The notes under the pieces were generated by a model. It had not been told where the DNA came from. It saw only the letters and a list, made by a program, of their open reading frames with translations, and made no database searches. Of a stretch of DNA of 64,000 nt, positions 50,403 to 62,594 are shown in pieces. The translations under genes were made by a program, and so were the position numbers. The stretch covers positions 27,261,572 to 27,325,571 of the forward strand of contig NC_079485.1 of the NCBI RefSeq assembly GCF_026230105.1, in the 5' to 3' direction. Positions within the stretch are counted from its first letter, which is position 1. The number at the start of each line of letters is the position of its first letter. This DNA is from Diorhabda sublineata. Its lineage: Eukaryota > Arthropoda > Insecta > Coleoptera > Chrysomelidae.

Positions 50403-51288
50403 CGAGGTCTGGCTATTAAATAACGAGACTGGTTACGAGAAAGGGTTTTTTTATAAAAATGATTCTACATTCGAATGTCCTCCTTCAATAAACTCCTTTC
50501 CCCTCGCCACACACCTTTCCTTTCCATACATTTTTTCCATTGATCGAAGCAGTGCTGGTGTCTTTTTTGGTGAGTGCCTTTAGGAGCTCTGCCGTTTTTT
50601 GCTTTACCGCTTACATCGACTCAAATCGGGTCTCTTTCAAAGCAGATTTTATCTTCGGAAACAAAAAAAGTCGTACGATGCCAAATCTGGTGAATACGGC
50701 GGGTGTTCGAGCACTGGAGGGCACTTACTGGCCAAATACTGCTTCACAAAAAATCCACGAGTTGTTCTTCCGCAACTTGGGCCGTTTTTTACGAACTCGT
50801 TCTCGCAGTGTTGCCAAAACTTATAAATAGTAAGTCTGGTTGACACTCTCACCCTTTGGAACCCATTCAGTATCTGCACGTACAATTTGGTTCATTTTGT
50901 TCACTGTTTCCGGAGTTGATCAGTCACAGGGCGACCCGGGCGCTGGTCATCTTCAGTGCTCTCTCGGCCTTCACTAAAACGCTTACACCACTCAAAAACA
51001 CGCGCACGAGATAGAGAATTGTCCCCATAGGCCTCTTGCAACAATTTATAGCATTCAGAGCTTTTTTTTCAATTTAACGAGAAATTTGAGATTTAGACGT
51101 TGTGCCACGAGAAAAAAATACGTTCTTTTCAAACCGCTACCACACAAATACTATAGTAGTGACGGAAACGTGTTTTGGAACGTGCATAGACAAGATATTT
51201 AGATATCCAACGCACTACTCATTTTTTACCAAACCCGTCTAGGGCGCCCTCTAGGCGCACAGTCTCGTTATTTAATAGCCAGACCTCG
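50403..51288 (-). mobile_element. mariner element with intact ends but defective transposase (copy 2)
   Basis: Perfect 29-bp inverted ends (50403-50431 and 51260-51288, starting CGAGGTCTGGCTATTAAATA) are flanked by TA on both sides, giving an 886-bp element against about 1.3 kb for a full mariner. The transposase lies on the minus strand: helix-turn-helix part with RARVFEWCKRFSEGRESTED (about 51000), then RERVRKKRPKLRKNNSWI, then after a lesion VLEHPPYSPDLASYDFF and a C-terminal region. The block carrying the second catalytic Asp (family HQDNAPAH) is deleted with a frame change, and stops occur upstream. It can only have moved with transposase supplied elsewhere. Confidence 0.92.
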
Positions 51289-53110
51289 TATGTATCTGGT
51301 CATCTAATGTTGATGCTGTGGGATGAATCGTGATACATGAAATTTGATTTGAAAAGAAATATATAAGATTATATAGCATTGGAAACCTTTATATAACTCG
51401 AATTAGTTTAATTATGGATACTTATAATAGAAAATATTCTATTATTCATTGTTTTATTTGTCAGTTTCTTTGATTCGGTCCATATTATTTCTTTCTTCCT
51501 ATTTTGTGTATTTCAGTTTCGATATCTATCTGGTTCCAGACATATTTAAGAGGGACAAACTCTTTTCGTTGGTAACTACATACATGTAATTATCAAATTT
51601 GCGTTAATCTACATGATATTTAGTTCTTCTTCATTAACTAAACGTGAATATTGTGATAAAGTCATAACTCCTCAATGCACCATGTATCTCCAAACTGATT
51701 TTATTGTGTGTTGTTGTTTTTTAATTATCAGAATAATACTATAATCAAATATAACACCTGCAGTCACTCACGATTTTCGTATCATGTCTTGCTTATATAA
51801 CAAATTTATGTCCGTCTTTGATTTCATTTAAGTTGCTGGAAAGACAGGATTGTATAGTTTCTGTTCGTTGACAGATTACAGAAAATTTGATATTAATTGA
51901 CAGTTCAATTTAAGAACAATGCCTTGAATAATCTTAGGATAGTGGGTCCAATATGGTTGGCAATTATAAAGGAATGGAAAACTTAATTGCAAATAATAAT
52001 GAGATGACTGAATTTGTAACATACTTGTGGGTGTTCATAGCATAAGCCTTTTAGCACTAATTTGAAAAGTATTTCGCTCTTTTATAGTGTTTAGTATTCG
52101 GTATAATACGATGAAAAAAAAATTCAAAAAGAAGCAATTAGACGAAAAAGTCGGCAAAACATGTAACTGGAAATACCCTATTATCTAATTTTCCCGTACT
52201 TAAAGCCTGAAAATAAGTTAAGAGAACTTATACTCCGGAAGCCAAGTAAGGGGCAGGTCATTTATTGCTCGTATATTGAATTTTGAATTTGTGATGAATT
52301 TGATGATTTTCTCTCAAATCAATAAGTTGCTTCAATGGATTGTCTACTAAAAAATGGCAGTAACTTCAATTATAAATTGGATAAAAAAGAGTAGAAAAAT
52401 TGCTAAAAACATCGGTGCTAGGCCTATTCTACCAAATAAAGAATCCCACATAAGAAAATGTGATGAGATGTGTGATAACCAATCAGAAACGCTTCAACCT
52501 ATTCAAGTTTTCCAAAAACATTTAGAAAACATGATGGAACAGTGAAAATATAGACACAATTTGAATACATCGCTCTACGAATTTAATCAACGGTTCTTAC
52601 TTATTATGCTTTACGATCCAAAAATGTTAAGGAATCTCACAGCATAGCGATGCATTATAAAAATATAATTTTGTTTTTGTTTCATACATTATTATATTTC
52701 GTTCCTTCCATATTCATATCTATATTTGTGAAAAATATGGTTAGCACGTAAAGCGCTAACATGGGGTGTTCGTTCCGAGAAGCCTATGGTTATCAGTGGC
52801 ATCTGATAGTTGAAATGAGGTTAGCGGGACAGTATTGCATGCTTTTGTCATTCCTCGGAAAATACAGGATCCGGAGTTATCTGGTTCTCCTCTATCTTTC
52901 GTATTTAACTTACCTAGGTGCAGGCGAAGTAGGACTCAGGAAGACTTCGCACCTTAAAAATTATTAAAAACTACTCAAGAAACCATTTGAAGTAGGGCCT
53001 ACTGACTGGCTTTATTACACTCACAATCGAAGCAGATTAGCTCCAATAAGTGATTACAAATCCTTACTAGAGGACTAAAAAGCCAAAAAAACATTACTTT
53101 AGTAAAAATC
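51289..53110. other. Long AT-rich stretch, nothing recognised
   Basis: Open stretches at 52354-52545 and 52761-52967 have no family motif or splice context I can support. Confidence 0.3.
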
Positions 53111-53206
53111 AGACCGTATGTATATGGCCTAGGTCGTATACATACGGTCTAAATTGGGCAGACCGTATATAAAAAATATGGTATTTTATAGACTGTTTAT
53201 ATACGG
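53111..53206. repeat. Pair of hairpins built on GACCGTAT
   Basis: 53111-53124 (agaccgtatgtata) and 53137-53150 are perfect inverted 14-base arms around a 12-base loop. A second, weaker palindrome runs from 53161 (gaccgtatat) to about 53206 (atatacgg). The motif recurs as ggccgtat at 53221. No protein-coding content. Confidence 0.8.
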
Positions 53207-53226
53207 ACTATTGCGATTCAGGCCGT

Positions 53227-53466
53227 ATGCTCGATGGCAGTGTTTCCAAGCAGCTGGAAGGAGTATTAGCGGAAAATCATGATAATGGTCAAGAAATTTC
53301 ATGTCCGATATGCAGTACTTGTTTCAATCACGTGAATGAAGAAGGCTTCGATGTTGGAAACCCATGTTCGGAAAATATTTGCAGTTTTTTCACTAGAAAC
53401 AGAAACATAGATTACATACATACATATAACATATACATACAACATACATTAACACATTATCAATAA
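53227..53466 (+). CDS. 79-codon ORF with a Cys pair (hypothetical, doubtful)
   Basis: Reads MLDGSVSKQLEGVLAE, then EISCPICSTCFNHV. CPICSTC resembles the start of a RING-type finger but the remaining ligands are absent. Low-complexity ending. Probably a fragment of a repeat or chance; no family assigned. Confidence 0.2.
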   Translation: MLDGSVSKQLEGVLAENHDNGQEISCPICSTCFNHVNEEGFDVGNPCSENICSFFTRNRNIDYIHTYNIYIQHTLTHYQ

Positions 53467-53586
53467 ATAATTGTTCTAAATTATATGGTAAGGATTCACA
53501 TCCCTTAGAAATTGAAGCACGAAAGAGATTTGCTCCAAATCATTCAGGATGTCTTTGTAATTGGTCTTGAATTGTAACTGCAATCT

Positions 53587-54480
53587 TTAGGGGGCATATT
53601 TGCGGCATTCAGTTAATATGTGTTTTATCGTCAAATTGGAACAACAGCTGATGCAAATGGGTCTGGCGGTAGAAGACATCAGATAACCATAGGTGAGTCT
53701 TGAGCGTCTGATTTTTATCCGTCTTACAATGGCTAAGTCTTGTCTGGAGAGGCCTGTGAAGTTACTTGCTTGAGTGTGATATATAGAGTGTAAGGTAGTG
53801 TTCAACTTTTGCTGCCACATTTAAAGTGAGATTTTTAGATCTTGTGGATAGTTATATTGTAATGGGAGTTAAAACACTTGTTGGTATGCTATTTCGTTAC
53901 CTACGATTCCAATGTGAAAAGGCAACCAGATGATAGTAACTGTTATTTTTGGTGATGTGAGAGATTGGTAGGAGTCATGTATAGATTGGACAATAGGGTG
54001 ATATGTAAATATATTTTTAATAGATGAAATTGAAGCGAGTGCGTCTGTACATATTGCAATCTGCTTGTAAGGAAGGGAGATTGATTGCTAAATAGAGATG
54101 ATTTGATTGGAAATTGTGACGTTATAACTGCGCAGCCTGTTCCTGTTTCATTATTGAATGCATCCGTATATAAAATTAGATCATAGTTGCCACTAATTTT
54201 TATTTCCTTAAAAGCATTTTCGATTTGTTGTTTGGCGGTTGAGTGTTTGTCATATCTCGTAAGGGATGTATTGAATTTGGGAAGGTCAATTGTCCATGGT
54301 GGGGTAGTGGGAATTGGGGAAGGGCTTGTTTGTGAGAGGTCTGTGCCTTCTAGAAGCTGTGGTAAAATAAATGAGACGGGCAATATTGGTGGAATGATTG
54401 ATGGTCGGTATAAATTTTTAGTGGTGGTTATGAATAGTGGGTAGACAAGGGTTATATGATACAGAGGCAGCATAGGAAAG
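53587..54480 (-). pseudogene. Non-LTR retrotransposon RNase H and C-terminal fragment
   Basis: Minus-strand frame 54473-53943 contains a Pro-rich linker (PPWTIDLPKFNTSLTRYDK), then the RNase H opening YDLILYTDAFNNETGTGCAV. The catalytic Asp in YTDA is present. After frameshifts the second stretch, 53820-53587, has SRQDLAIVRRIKIRRSRLTY and GYLMSSTARPICISC. The classic post-RNase-H zinc-binding tail is there (C-x2-C, LTIKHILTECRKY). Typical of Jockey-type elements. A separate insertion from the fragment at 47281-48450, which is on the opposite strand. Confidence 0.85.
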
Positions 54481-55805
54481 AAGTAGTTGCTGTCGTCGGA
54501 TCCAAAGTGGGGGCAAATAGGTAAAAAATTAAATCACTCAAGTTACGAAATTAGAGAATTTTTCAAATCAATATGCTTTTCAGCTTTTCCGTATTCTCCC
54601 ACGGTTCATATATATTTTTGCATTATTATGTGTAGGATGTCGTGTCAAAACATGTTTGGTAAGAGTGATTTATTGGGTAGATCTTGGGAACGAAAGAAAA
54701 GGGGCCCCGCTGGTGCGACTTCGCCCACCTCTATATTAGTATACCCTACGCCGCTGTTTACACCCATATTTTTTAAAATTTTCACGTCATGTAGTTACAG
54801 TAATAATATGAAAATCGAAATGCTTTATGTAAAAGTTCATCAAAATCTCAAATTTTTTATTTCTTCGTTTTGTGGAAGACATATTGTTTCTGTTAAATTT
54901 TATATTTCAGTCATTAATCACATTACCGAATTTTTTATTTCTGTTATTTTGGTACGTTGTTTACCAAGTGTAATGATTAAATTGAAAATTCTTTTTCGTC
55001 AGTGGATAAACAATTCAAAACAAAAGGCAGTTATGTTTATCACGAATTTTATGATAGTGTTTCTTTATTAATTATTTCAAATAACATTCGTGTTGAAATA
55101 TTAGTAATTAGTGGTAACAATTATGTCGACATATTCATTGGTGCAAATAACGGCATTGTTAGAAACATTATATTATTTCTTAACAGAAAAATCTAGAAAA
55201 TATTGTCGCTGAATGCAATACCATAATAACAAATTTAGTTCTAATTATTATGTTGTTTAATGCATACTGCTCTTCATAAAATGTTAATCATTCAGGTTTA
55301 TGAAGTAAAATTTATTCATCTGACCGAACAGGTAACAAACACTTTACATTTATATTAATTTATTCTTAATCGATAAATCATGCAAATTAGTGATTTAATT
55401 TCTTTAGGTTAGATTATTTATTGGATATATTTGATTTTCTCAAGTTATTATATCAAAATTTTCTCAACGTTAATTGTAGCATTAATACTGAGAAGTTTGT
55501 AAATAGGGTAGATAGGTAGAAGGTACTAAAATTAACAATGACAGTGGTGAGAATAAAAAAAGTTCAGATGTCACAAAAAACTCGTTAAGAACTTGAACAT
55601 ATTTTATAAGCACACGTAGAGATGTTACAAGGTTATAGATTTTCATCAGAGTCAAAAGGTGATCATAGTTCACTCAAAAAATGTTTCTGCTAATTTGCAT
55701 ATAAACGTTGTATAGTGATCCGTCAAAAAACATATTTATCTTTATGTCACATTGTAACCTATCATGTAGAATCCCATTAGAAACTGAATTACAGAGGGTA
55801 TCAAA
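54481..55805. other. AT-rich stretch with a solitary transposon-end-like string
   Basis: A GC-rich patch (gaaaaggggccccgctggtg, about 54695) runs to ctacgccgctg at 54756, which reads outward as CAGCGGCGTAG and resembles a hAT-type terminus. No partner end. The open stretch 54487-55071 spans it but shows no domain. Confidence 0.35.
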
Positions 55806-56390
55806 ATGGATCGTGTCGAGCAACACTCGGTGATTAAATATCGGATTATAAAAGAGTTGATCTTAACGCAAAAACAAACATTTGGTGAATGCACTAGGCA
55901 AATCTACAGTGAAAACGTGGTTCGTGAGGTTAAATGTGGCAGGCAGTCATGTGCAGAACTTGTTGGAGGGCTATACAAAATCGATGAGTGACTATTTAAC
56001 AAATAGTTGAAGATAGCAGTCTCTCATATGTGTACATAATATACTTATTGCAGGAATATTAAAAATAATGTAGAAGTATATATTTTTTCACAGGATTAGT
56101 AACATTGATCCCTCACTATAATAGACAGACTAAAATGTACAGTAAGCAGAAGAAACATGGAAGTTCGCCACTGCTGAAAAATATATGCAATATTCAGCAG
56201 GGAAAGCTAGGCTAACTGCATTTTGGAGTGCTGTTAAGCGTAATATTAGTAGATTAGTTCCAAAATGACGTGAGACGATAAAAAACGGCGGGAGAAGTTG
56301 TACTAAGCTGTTCTCTTGTATAAGGATAACGCACCCAGTCCTAGTTTCGCTATTGTATCAGATGGAATAGCTCAGACACACTTATAATAA
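55806..56390 (+). pseudogene. mariner transposase relic
   Basis: 55806 opens MDRVEQHSVIKYRIIKELIL, the characteristic start of one mariner subfamily, with a helix-turn-helix remnant (GRQSCAELVGG). Downstream, around 56190-56330, are GKARLTAFWSAVKRNISRLV (family: KVMATVFWDxxGxIL) and a decayed LLYKDNAPSPSFAIV (family: HQDNAPAHT). Internal deletion and stops throughout; no terminal repeats identified. Confidence 0.65.
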
Positions 56391-58827
56391 GTTAAGCATA
56401 TTTTCCAGACTTATTTACAATCACAACAATACTTACGTGTTAACGATTCTTCAGAAGGAAATCGTATTTAAGGTAAATCAGTGATTTAGGATATAGTCTG
56501 TTCAGAAATTCGAAAATCATATTCCTTACAAATACATTTCATAAAAAACATATCTGTTATAGTTATTGATAATATATGAAGGTATTGCTATATTCGATGG
56601 CTAGACTGGTTGGAATAGCAAGGCAGCAAGCAATTTAAAAATAAAAGAAAAGAGAGATGTATCAAAAAAGAAGTGAGAAGTGGTTTTAGTGATTAGTGTA
56701 GTGTAGGGGTACAAGTACAAAAAGCAGACATGATTTAATTGTGTTTGTGTGTTCCATTTAATTTAAACAAAACTTAAAGAACTACTCATCAATAAATACT
56801 TGAAACTTTACATCACCAACTATCATAGGAAAATTTTATTTTTTTGGAAAAACAAAAATAAAGAAAAAATCTGAACACACATATTATGAAATACTCAATG
56901 AATAGACAATTTCAATTTTAAAGAATTCTTCTTACTAAAATAACAGTTTGTTCAGAATCCCATTTCATATTTCTAGTTTATTTAATATGACCTTCGAGAA
57001 ATATGTTATAAATTCCTTTTCATACAATCTGATTTGAACGATTCGAAAGATAATTTAATAAAATATCACAATCTTAATATTCATAGTATATCTAATTGCA
57101 ATTATTTTAATAGCGGAAGATTCAGGTATGTGACCTCAATTTGTTATTATATCATAACAATTTGATTTCCATAAGTTTCGTCGATGTTTTAAAAATAATT
57201 GTGTAATATTTGGAAAATAGACTAATAAAAAGAAAATATATAAATAAATATTAATTGTAATAAAGATATGATTATATAAAAAATTATGCAAAAATAATGA
57301 GGTCAATTAGTTGGTTTAAAACAATTAGAAATATTTAGAGCTATCACTACACGTATTTCTAAATTAGCAAAACCAGCTATATATAGAATGTTTCTAAATT
57401 CAAGCGGCAAAATTGAAGAGGCGATTGTCCATATGATGAATGTTTTGTGTCAAATAATTTCCCCAGCTTACCTTCTTCGGACATACCACAAGGTAGTACA
57501 AGGAGTACATTTTGTAAATTCCGTGCAATCGCAGAGGTTTGACCATTGATATTCATTTAACATTCCTGTTAGGTGATAAGGGGATGAAATTAGCAACTCT
57601 AAACTTATTATATTTTTTGGGGATTCAGTTTTATGTAATAAAATATTGAGTAAAACGTCTTTTCTCAATGTTCGTATAAAAAAAGTTGAATTAGCTACAT
57701 AATGTTTTGATTTTTTACTAAATTATAAACTACGTATTGAGGGTATCATTTACGATCTTTTTTTTTACTTTATAAATCAAAATTGTGGAAAAATGAGATT
57801 TGATAATAAATACGACGAGGGCTTCTAATTTTACCCCCTTATATTGTAATATGAATGTAGAAAACATGCCGGTGTTTAAACCTTTGCGATTTCTTGAAAT
57901 TTACAGAACTTTAAGTTTGTATTTTCTCGCAAATATGAAAAAAAAACTTACTTCTACACACCTTCTTGTATGGGTGATATCTCTAAAGAGAAAGGGATGA
58001 GGAACTTTTTCTATAGGAACTATTATTAGTCATAATCTTATAATCACCTCCTAAATTTTGTCGCATTAATTCAGACACATCCTATACGTATGTTTTGATT
58101 AATCGTGTTTCATGTGTTTGTTAGTGAGGAATTTCAGAACGTTCATACACGTTTGTCGGGATTCCTAGCTGTTGACTGTACATCAAAATCACTAAGGCTT
58201 CAAAATATGCATGGAAACGAATTGCTGCTTATTGAAAAACAGTCCCATGTAATCTTGTTTGTTTTGTTTATGAACATACCATTAGACAAGTTGATAAAAT
58301 GGTAAATGTTCACATTTACATGGAAATACCTTCAGAATCATTACATTTAATCAATATAGTTTCCAGTACTGTTACTTGTTATTAATTAATAGTTTTTCAA
58401 TTTATATTATTTATTATTATGATCACGAAACCTAAATGAAAACCTACGTTGTCGGTTTCGCATTTTAAATATTATTTAGAAGGCTGTGAATAAGAAAAAA
58501 ACGTCTCTCAGATCCCACGCACCAACCTACATGATGTATAAAGTAGCTATTTATTTACTACAATGATAATGTGTAAACAGAATGCAAAAAATATTGGTAA
58601 TTAACATTTCTAAGGAAATTTTGTAAAATTTGTTTATTTGTACTTTCACACCAATTATACCTGATGTTGTAGTTTCAAAGAAAATAATAGAAAATCTTAA
58701 TTATTATGATTTTTTTATTGAAAATTCATTTTACATTAATAATTAGATTCTTAGATACCGACTAAAATTGTTTTCTAAGCAAGAACTCATACGATAAGTG
58801 ACAAAAGAAAAAATTCTTTTTTTACAT
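56391..58827. other. Long AT-rich stretch, nothing recognised
   Basis: No exon-like frame, transposase motif or palindrome was recognised. Confidence 0.3.
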
Positions 58828-58854
58828 ACACTACCGGTCAAAAGTTTTTGTCCA

Positions 58855-58927
<73 letters not shown>
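58828..58927. mobile_element. Solitary Tc1-type end joined to a (TA)n microsatellite
   Basis: cactaccggtcaaaagtttt (from about 58831) matches the terminal repeat consensus shared by many Tc1-like elements. Within 15 bases it runs into about 35 AT dinucleotides (58858-58927). No opposite end was found. Confidence 0.65.
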
Positions 58928-58928
<1 letters not shown>

Positions 58929-58962
58929 CAACATACGCTAATATTTATATTGTAAAGAAAAT

Positions 58963-59563
58963 ACGAGGGGGTACCTAAAAATAACCGGAATTATTTTTTA
59001 AATGCTATATACATATTTACAAATATTTACAAAACAATTTTATCACCTTCAAAATACTCTCCATTACAAGTAATACATTTGTCCCAGCGGTGCTTCGGAA
59101 CATTGTTTGAACTCATCTTTAGAGATTGCTGCAAGTTCCTGTCTCGTTATTTTCTTGATGTCTTCAATGTTTTCATATCGCCGTCCTTTCATGCCCCTTT
59201 TCATGCGTGGAAACAAGAAAAAGTCGCACGGGGCCAGGTCAGGCGTGGGGGCAGCGGAACCATTTTTAATCAAAAACTGGCTAACAGTGATGGCTGAGTG
59301 TGCCGGTGCGTTCTCATGGTGGAAGAACCAGTCACCTGTTTGCTGAATCGAGCTCCAAGGTATTCCAATGATTTCAGACAGTTGATCAATCGTCTGTCGA
59401 CGCTCTGTGCGCACAAGCTCTCGAATTCCTTCAACATTTTCATCGATTCGGGCAGTTGATGGACGTCCAAAGCGGTGGGAATAGTACGGTTACGTTTATA
59501 TAGACTATGAAGACTTGCTATAAATACACCAGTTTCATCCGATAGTTCCTTGGTTTTACCCAT
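58963..59563 (-). mobile_element. mariner element relic (first of two)
   Basis: The left terminus reads CGAGGGGGTACCTAAAAATA after TA. On the minus strand are a helix-turn-helix linker segment (RELVRTERRQTIDQLSEIIG, in 59414-59355) and, directly joined, the catalytic part GDWFFHHENAPAHSAITV and TPDLAPCDFFLFPRMKRGMK. The roughly 130 codons between them in intact elements are missing. It ends LGQMYYL. The right terminal repeat is not detectable. Confidence 0.8.
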
Positions 59564-59995
59564 TTTAAAACTTACAAGTCTGAAACAATTTGCTTCACAA
59601 AAAAAAAATGTTTTGATCCAATAAGTATAAATCCCAGCACGTCATTTCGTGTCACAGGGCTAACTGAGACTAAACTACAATCATAACCACCAAAGAAATA
59701 ATTCACTATTCAAGAATAAAGAACAAATCAGCCATTACTTTTAACTTTAACGAAATATAAACATTTACGAATAAACAAATAACGGATACTATTATTTTTG
59801 GTTTGTATTACACCGTTTCGACCTTTGCTTGGCAATATGAAAGAGAAATTTGTTAAAGTGTATTATTTTGAATGGATTAGGGATTGGAAGAAAACTTGAG
59901 ACCGTTGTTATAGGTCGAAATACGTTATAAAGGTTATATAGGTTATAAATGAAAGACAAGTTCATATAAAACAATAATTTTATTTCCAAAAGATT

Positions 59996-60536
59996 GGTAC
60001 ACTTACGATTACTTTTCGACATAATCACCGAATAGATTGAGAAATTTTTCATATCTGTGGACAAGCTTTTCAATACCTTCTTCAAAGAAAGTTGCCACCA
60101 ATGTAGCCTAACCGTTTAGTCACAATAGAGTACAAAACAGACCTTAAAACTTCTGGAAATTCCGTAGACAAAGCAGTAATGGTGAATCTGCGGTTTTCTT
60201 TAATCATCCTGTCAACCCGCTTTATCATGCACATCATTACGGCCATCTTTAAACTTTCGACACCATTCACGCACAACACCACCACTCATGAAGTTTTCCC
60301 CATCCACACGACTCATTCTCCGATGAATTTCTGCAGCACTATGGCCTTTATCCTGTAGAAAACGAATTACATTTCGCAATTCACACTTGGCGGGAGCATC
60401 AATAATGGCGAACATGCTTACGTGGTTGTAGCACAACGCCGACTGACGCCTAAATGTCAACAATGGCGGAGTGTGTAGTGCGAGAGCTTCGCAGTTGTCT
60501 ACAGTGCATGCCCGTTGAAAAAAAAACGGCCCTCGT
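59996..60536 (-). mobile_element. mariner element relic (second of two, different subfamily)
   Basis: The terminus at the right reads inward TACGAGGGCCGTTTT. The minus strand encodes MFAIIDAPAKCELRNVIRFL at the N-terminus, then GHSAAEIHRRMSRVDGENFM and VVREWCRKFKDGR, then VDRMIKENRRFTITALSTEF. It jumps to the extreme C-terminus, FFEEGIEKLVHRYEKFLNLF and GDYVEK (60090-60010). The whole catalytic core is deleted. The N-terminus resembles SETMAR-type mariner HTH domains. Confidence 0.85.
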
Positions 60537-61945
60537 ATTTAGCTAAAATCAACATATAAGAAATTTCATGACTTATTCATCGGCCTAAAAGCAGTTAGTA
60601 AAAAAACGATGAATAACAATGTCTACCTAGTTTTAAAATACTTAAATTATATAAATAAATTTCAGATGTAAGATTCACAACTACTTATTGTTAGTGAGGC
60701 TAGAAACATATGATCTGATGTCCTTGTGTTCATCAGTACCAATTGATTGTTAGAGACAGGTGAAATATTTAACCCCACAAAATGTTATCACGTTTGCAAC
60801 AATAACAAATCATTTTGCTGACCTCCAAAGCAGTTATCAGTGATATGACGTAGAATTATTTTGAATGAGGAAGATTGTGATACTAATTATACTAATGATA
60901 CTAATTATGATATTTAATATTAAAAATTTTCATTTTTGAGTTGTTTCATTGATAAGAACATTTTATTTAACATTTACTTGTCGAATCGGTTACGGACACA
61001 ATAATTACAACAGATTACGCGATTATAATCAATCGATACATTCAGCAAACAAATTAAATTAAATTGAAAGATCGTGCAAAAAAATTTTTTTTTAAATCAC
61101 TAACAATAATTGTTGATTATGAAAACAACGTGAGTAGATTCTGCTAATTGCATTCAAGATTCACCATACTGTAATCGAAAACGAGTGTAGTACGTTAATT
61201 TCTTTTCCTTTTTTAAAATATTACTTTGTAATTACGCTAAAATATCTCAGCTACAACTTATTGAAAAAAAAACATAAAGGTTTCTTAACATGTAGCAATA
61301 CAATACTCAAGATGTCTCTGAACATATCCTAAGAAGAAATTCAAACTTAGTTGTTATTCAATGGAAATAACATGGCGGATTTTCGATGCCAATGCCCTCG
61401 ATGGTAGGTGACAGAACTAATCTATTTTCGCGGTTCATTTAAATTTAAAGCATTTCCATCTAGTTCCGATTTCGTAGTTTCCTGAATTCATGCCAAAAAA
61501 AATAACACGTTAGTACTGGGACACGTTTATTTACAAAATAATATTTACATATATTTTCAAATAAACCAAGAAAACTTAGTAGACGTGATTACAATATAAC
61601 TTCTAAAATGAAAACTGAAAAAAATACAGATGTTTCTAACAAAGTGAAGAGAAATTTTATCAAGTAATAATACACAGTGGTGATCAAATTCATTCATTTT
61701 ATTCACTTGGAGCTTCAATTGTTCCATGATAGTACCATTGATATCAATTTCAAATGGTAATCTTGCAGTGTTGAAACTAAAGGCAACTGAAAATCATTTG
61801 ATAAATACCTATACAACCTGACCTGGAACTTGTTTTGTACATAGAAGTAGCAAAAGTTTTATCCTCTACAGTCCGTCGTTTTCCTGTTTTCCTTGTTTAC
61901 CTTGTTTACGAACATTTCTTAACTATGAATAAATGAATTTTTTCG
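60537..61945. other. AT-rich stretch, nothing recognised
   Basis: No supported feature. Confidence 0.3.
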
Positions 61946-62594
61946 TTACATTATTTCTTCTATACACTCAAATGTTCCAATTTCACACATCTTCTTCAAC
62001 GTCTTTAACCGCTCTTTGTTATTTTTTAGACTGTTTTTCAATTTTGATATTTTGACCATTGTATTCCGATGAACTTGATACATTATCATTTTCCTAGGTG
62101 TTAAATTGCTCTTGTTAGTCCCAGCTACAGTCAAAAAATCCGATTTTTCTTAGTCAAAACCCTGTAACAATGGAATCTGAAAATTCACTTGGAAACTACA
62201 ATGGCTCTTCTTTAGGTAAATTGCCAGATGCTGAGGCATGAACATACGGACTATCAACTTGATCCTCTTCGATGATCATATCAATGTCTACTATACCTGT
62301 ATTTAGAGTAGGCAATGAAGGCAGATGAGAGGTAGAAATAGATGGGAAAACTTTATACTTCAAATGTTTTCTTTTGAAATTTATAAAATAACTTTCCTGA
62401 AAATGATTTTCACAAAAGTGATAATTTGGTGTAGAGCATTGAATTCTACAAAATTTTTCCCATTTAGAACACACACAAGGAAAGCATTTGGGAAATCGAA
62501 AACAATGTTTATTTATGTTTCCTTCTATATATTTACTACTGCAGCCTGAAAATTTACATCTATACTTCACTCTGTCACCTACCTTCAAGTCCAT
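61946..62594 (-). pseudogene. THAP-domain P-element-like transposase fragment
   Basis: 62594-62196 encodes MDLKVGDRVKYRCKFSGC, then a THAP zinc finger: C-x4-C ligands, HCFRFPK, the invariant Trp (SKWEKFC), CENHF, and a closing LKYKVFPSI. That region is about residues 13-85 and is followed by an acidic linker. A stop at 62196 and a short gap follow, then 62134-61946 gives SNLTPRKMIMYQVHRNTMVK and ISKLKNSLKNNKERLKTLKK, the leucine/lysine-rich coiled coil that follows THAP in P-element/THAP9-type transposases. The catalytic domain is absent. A spliced host gene with a THAP exon is the alternative, but no donor site precedes the stop. Confidence 0.7.

Noticed and set aside
54187..54444. Plus-strand open frame over the LINE RNase H fragment
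   Set aside because: Shadow of the minus-strand RNase H coding sequence.
54487..55071. 194-codon open frame on the plus strand
   Set aside because: It crosses a transposon-end-like GC-rich patch, is rich in Ile/Phe as expected of AT-rich noise, and has no domain or splice context.
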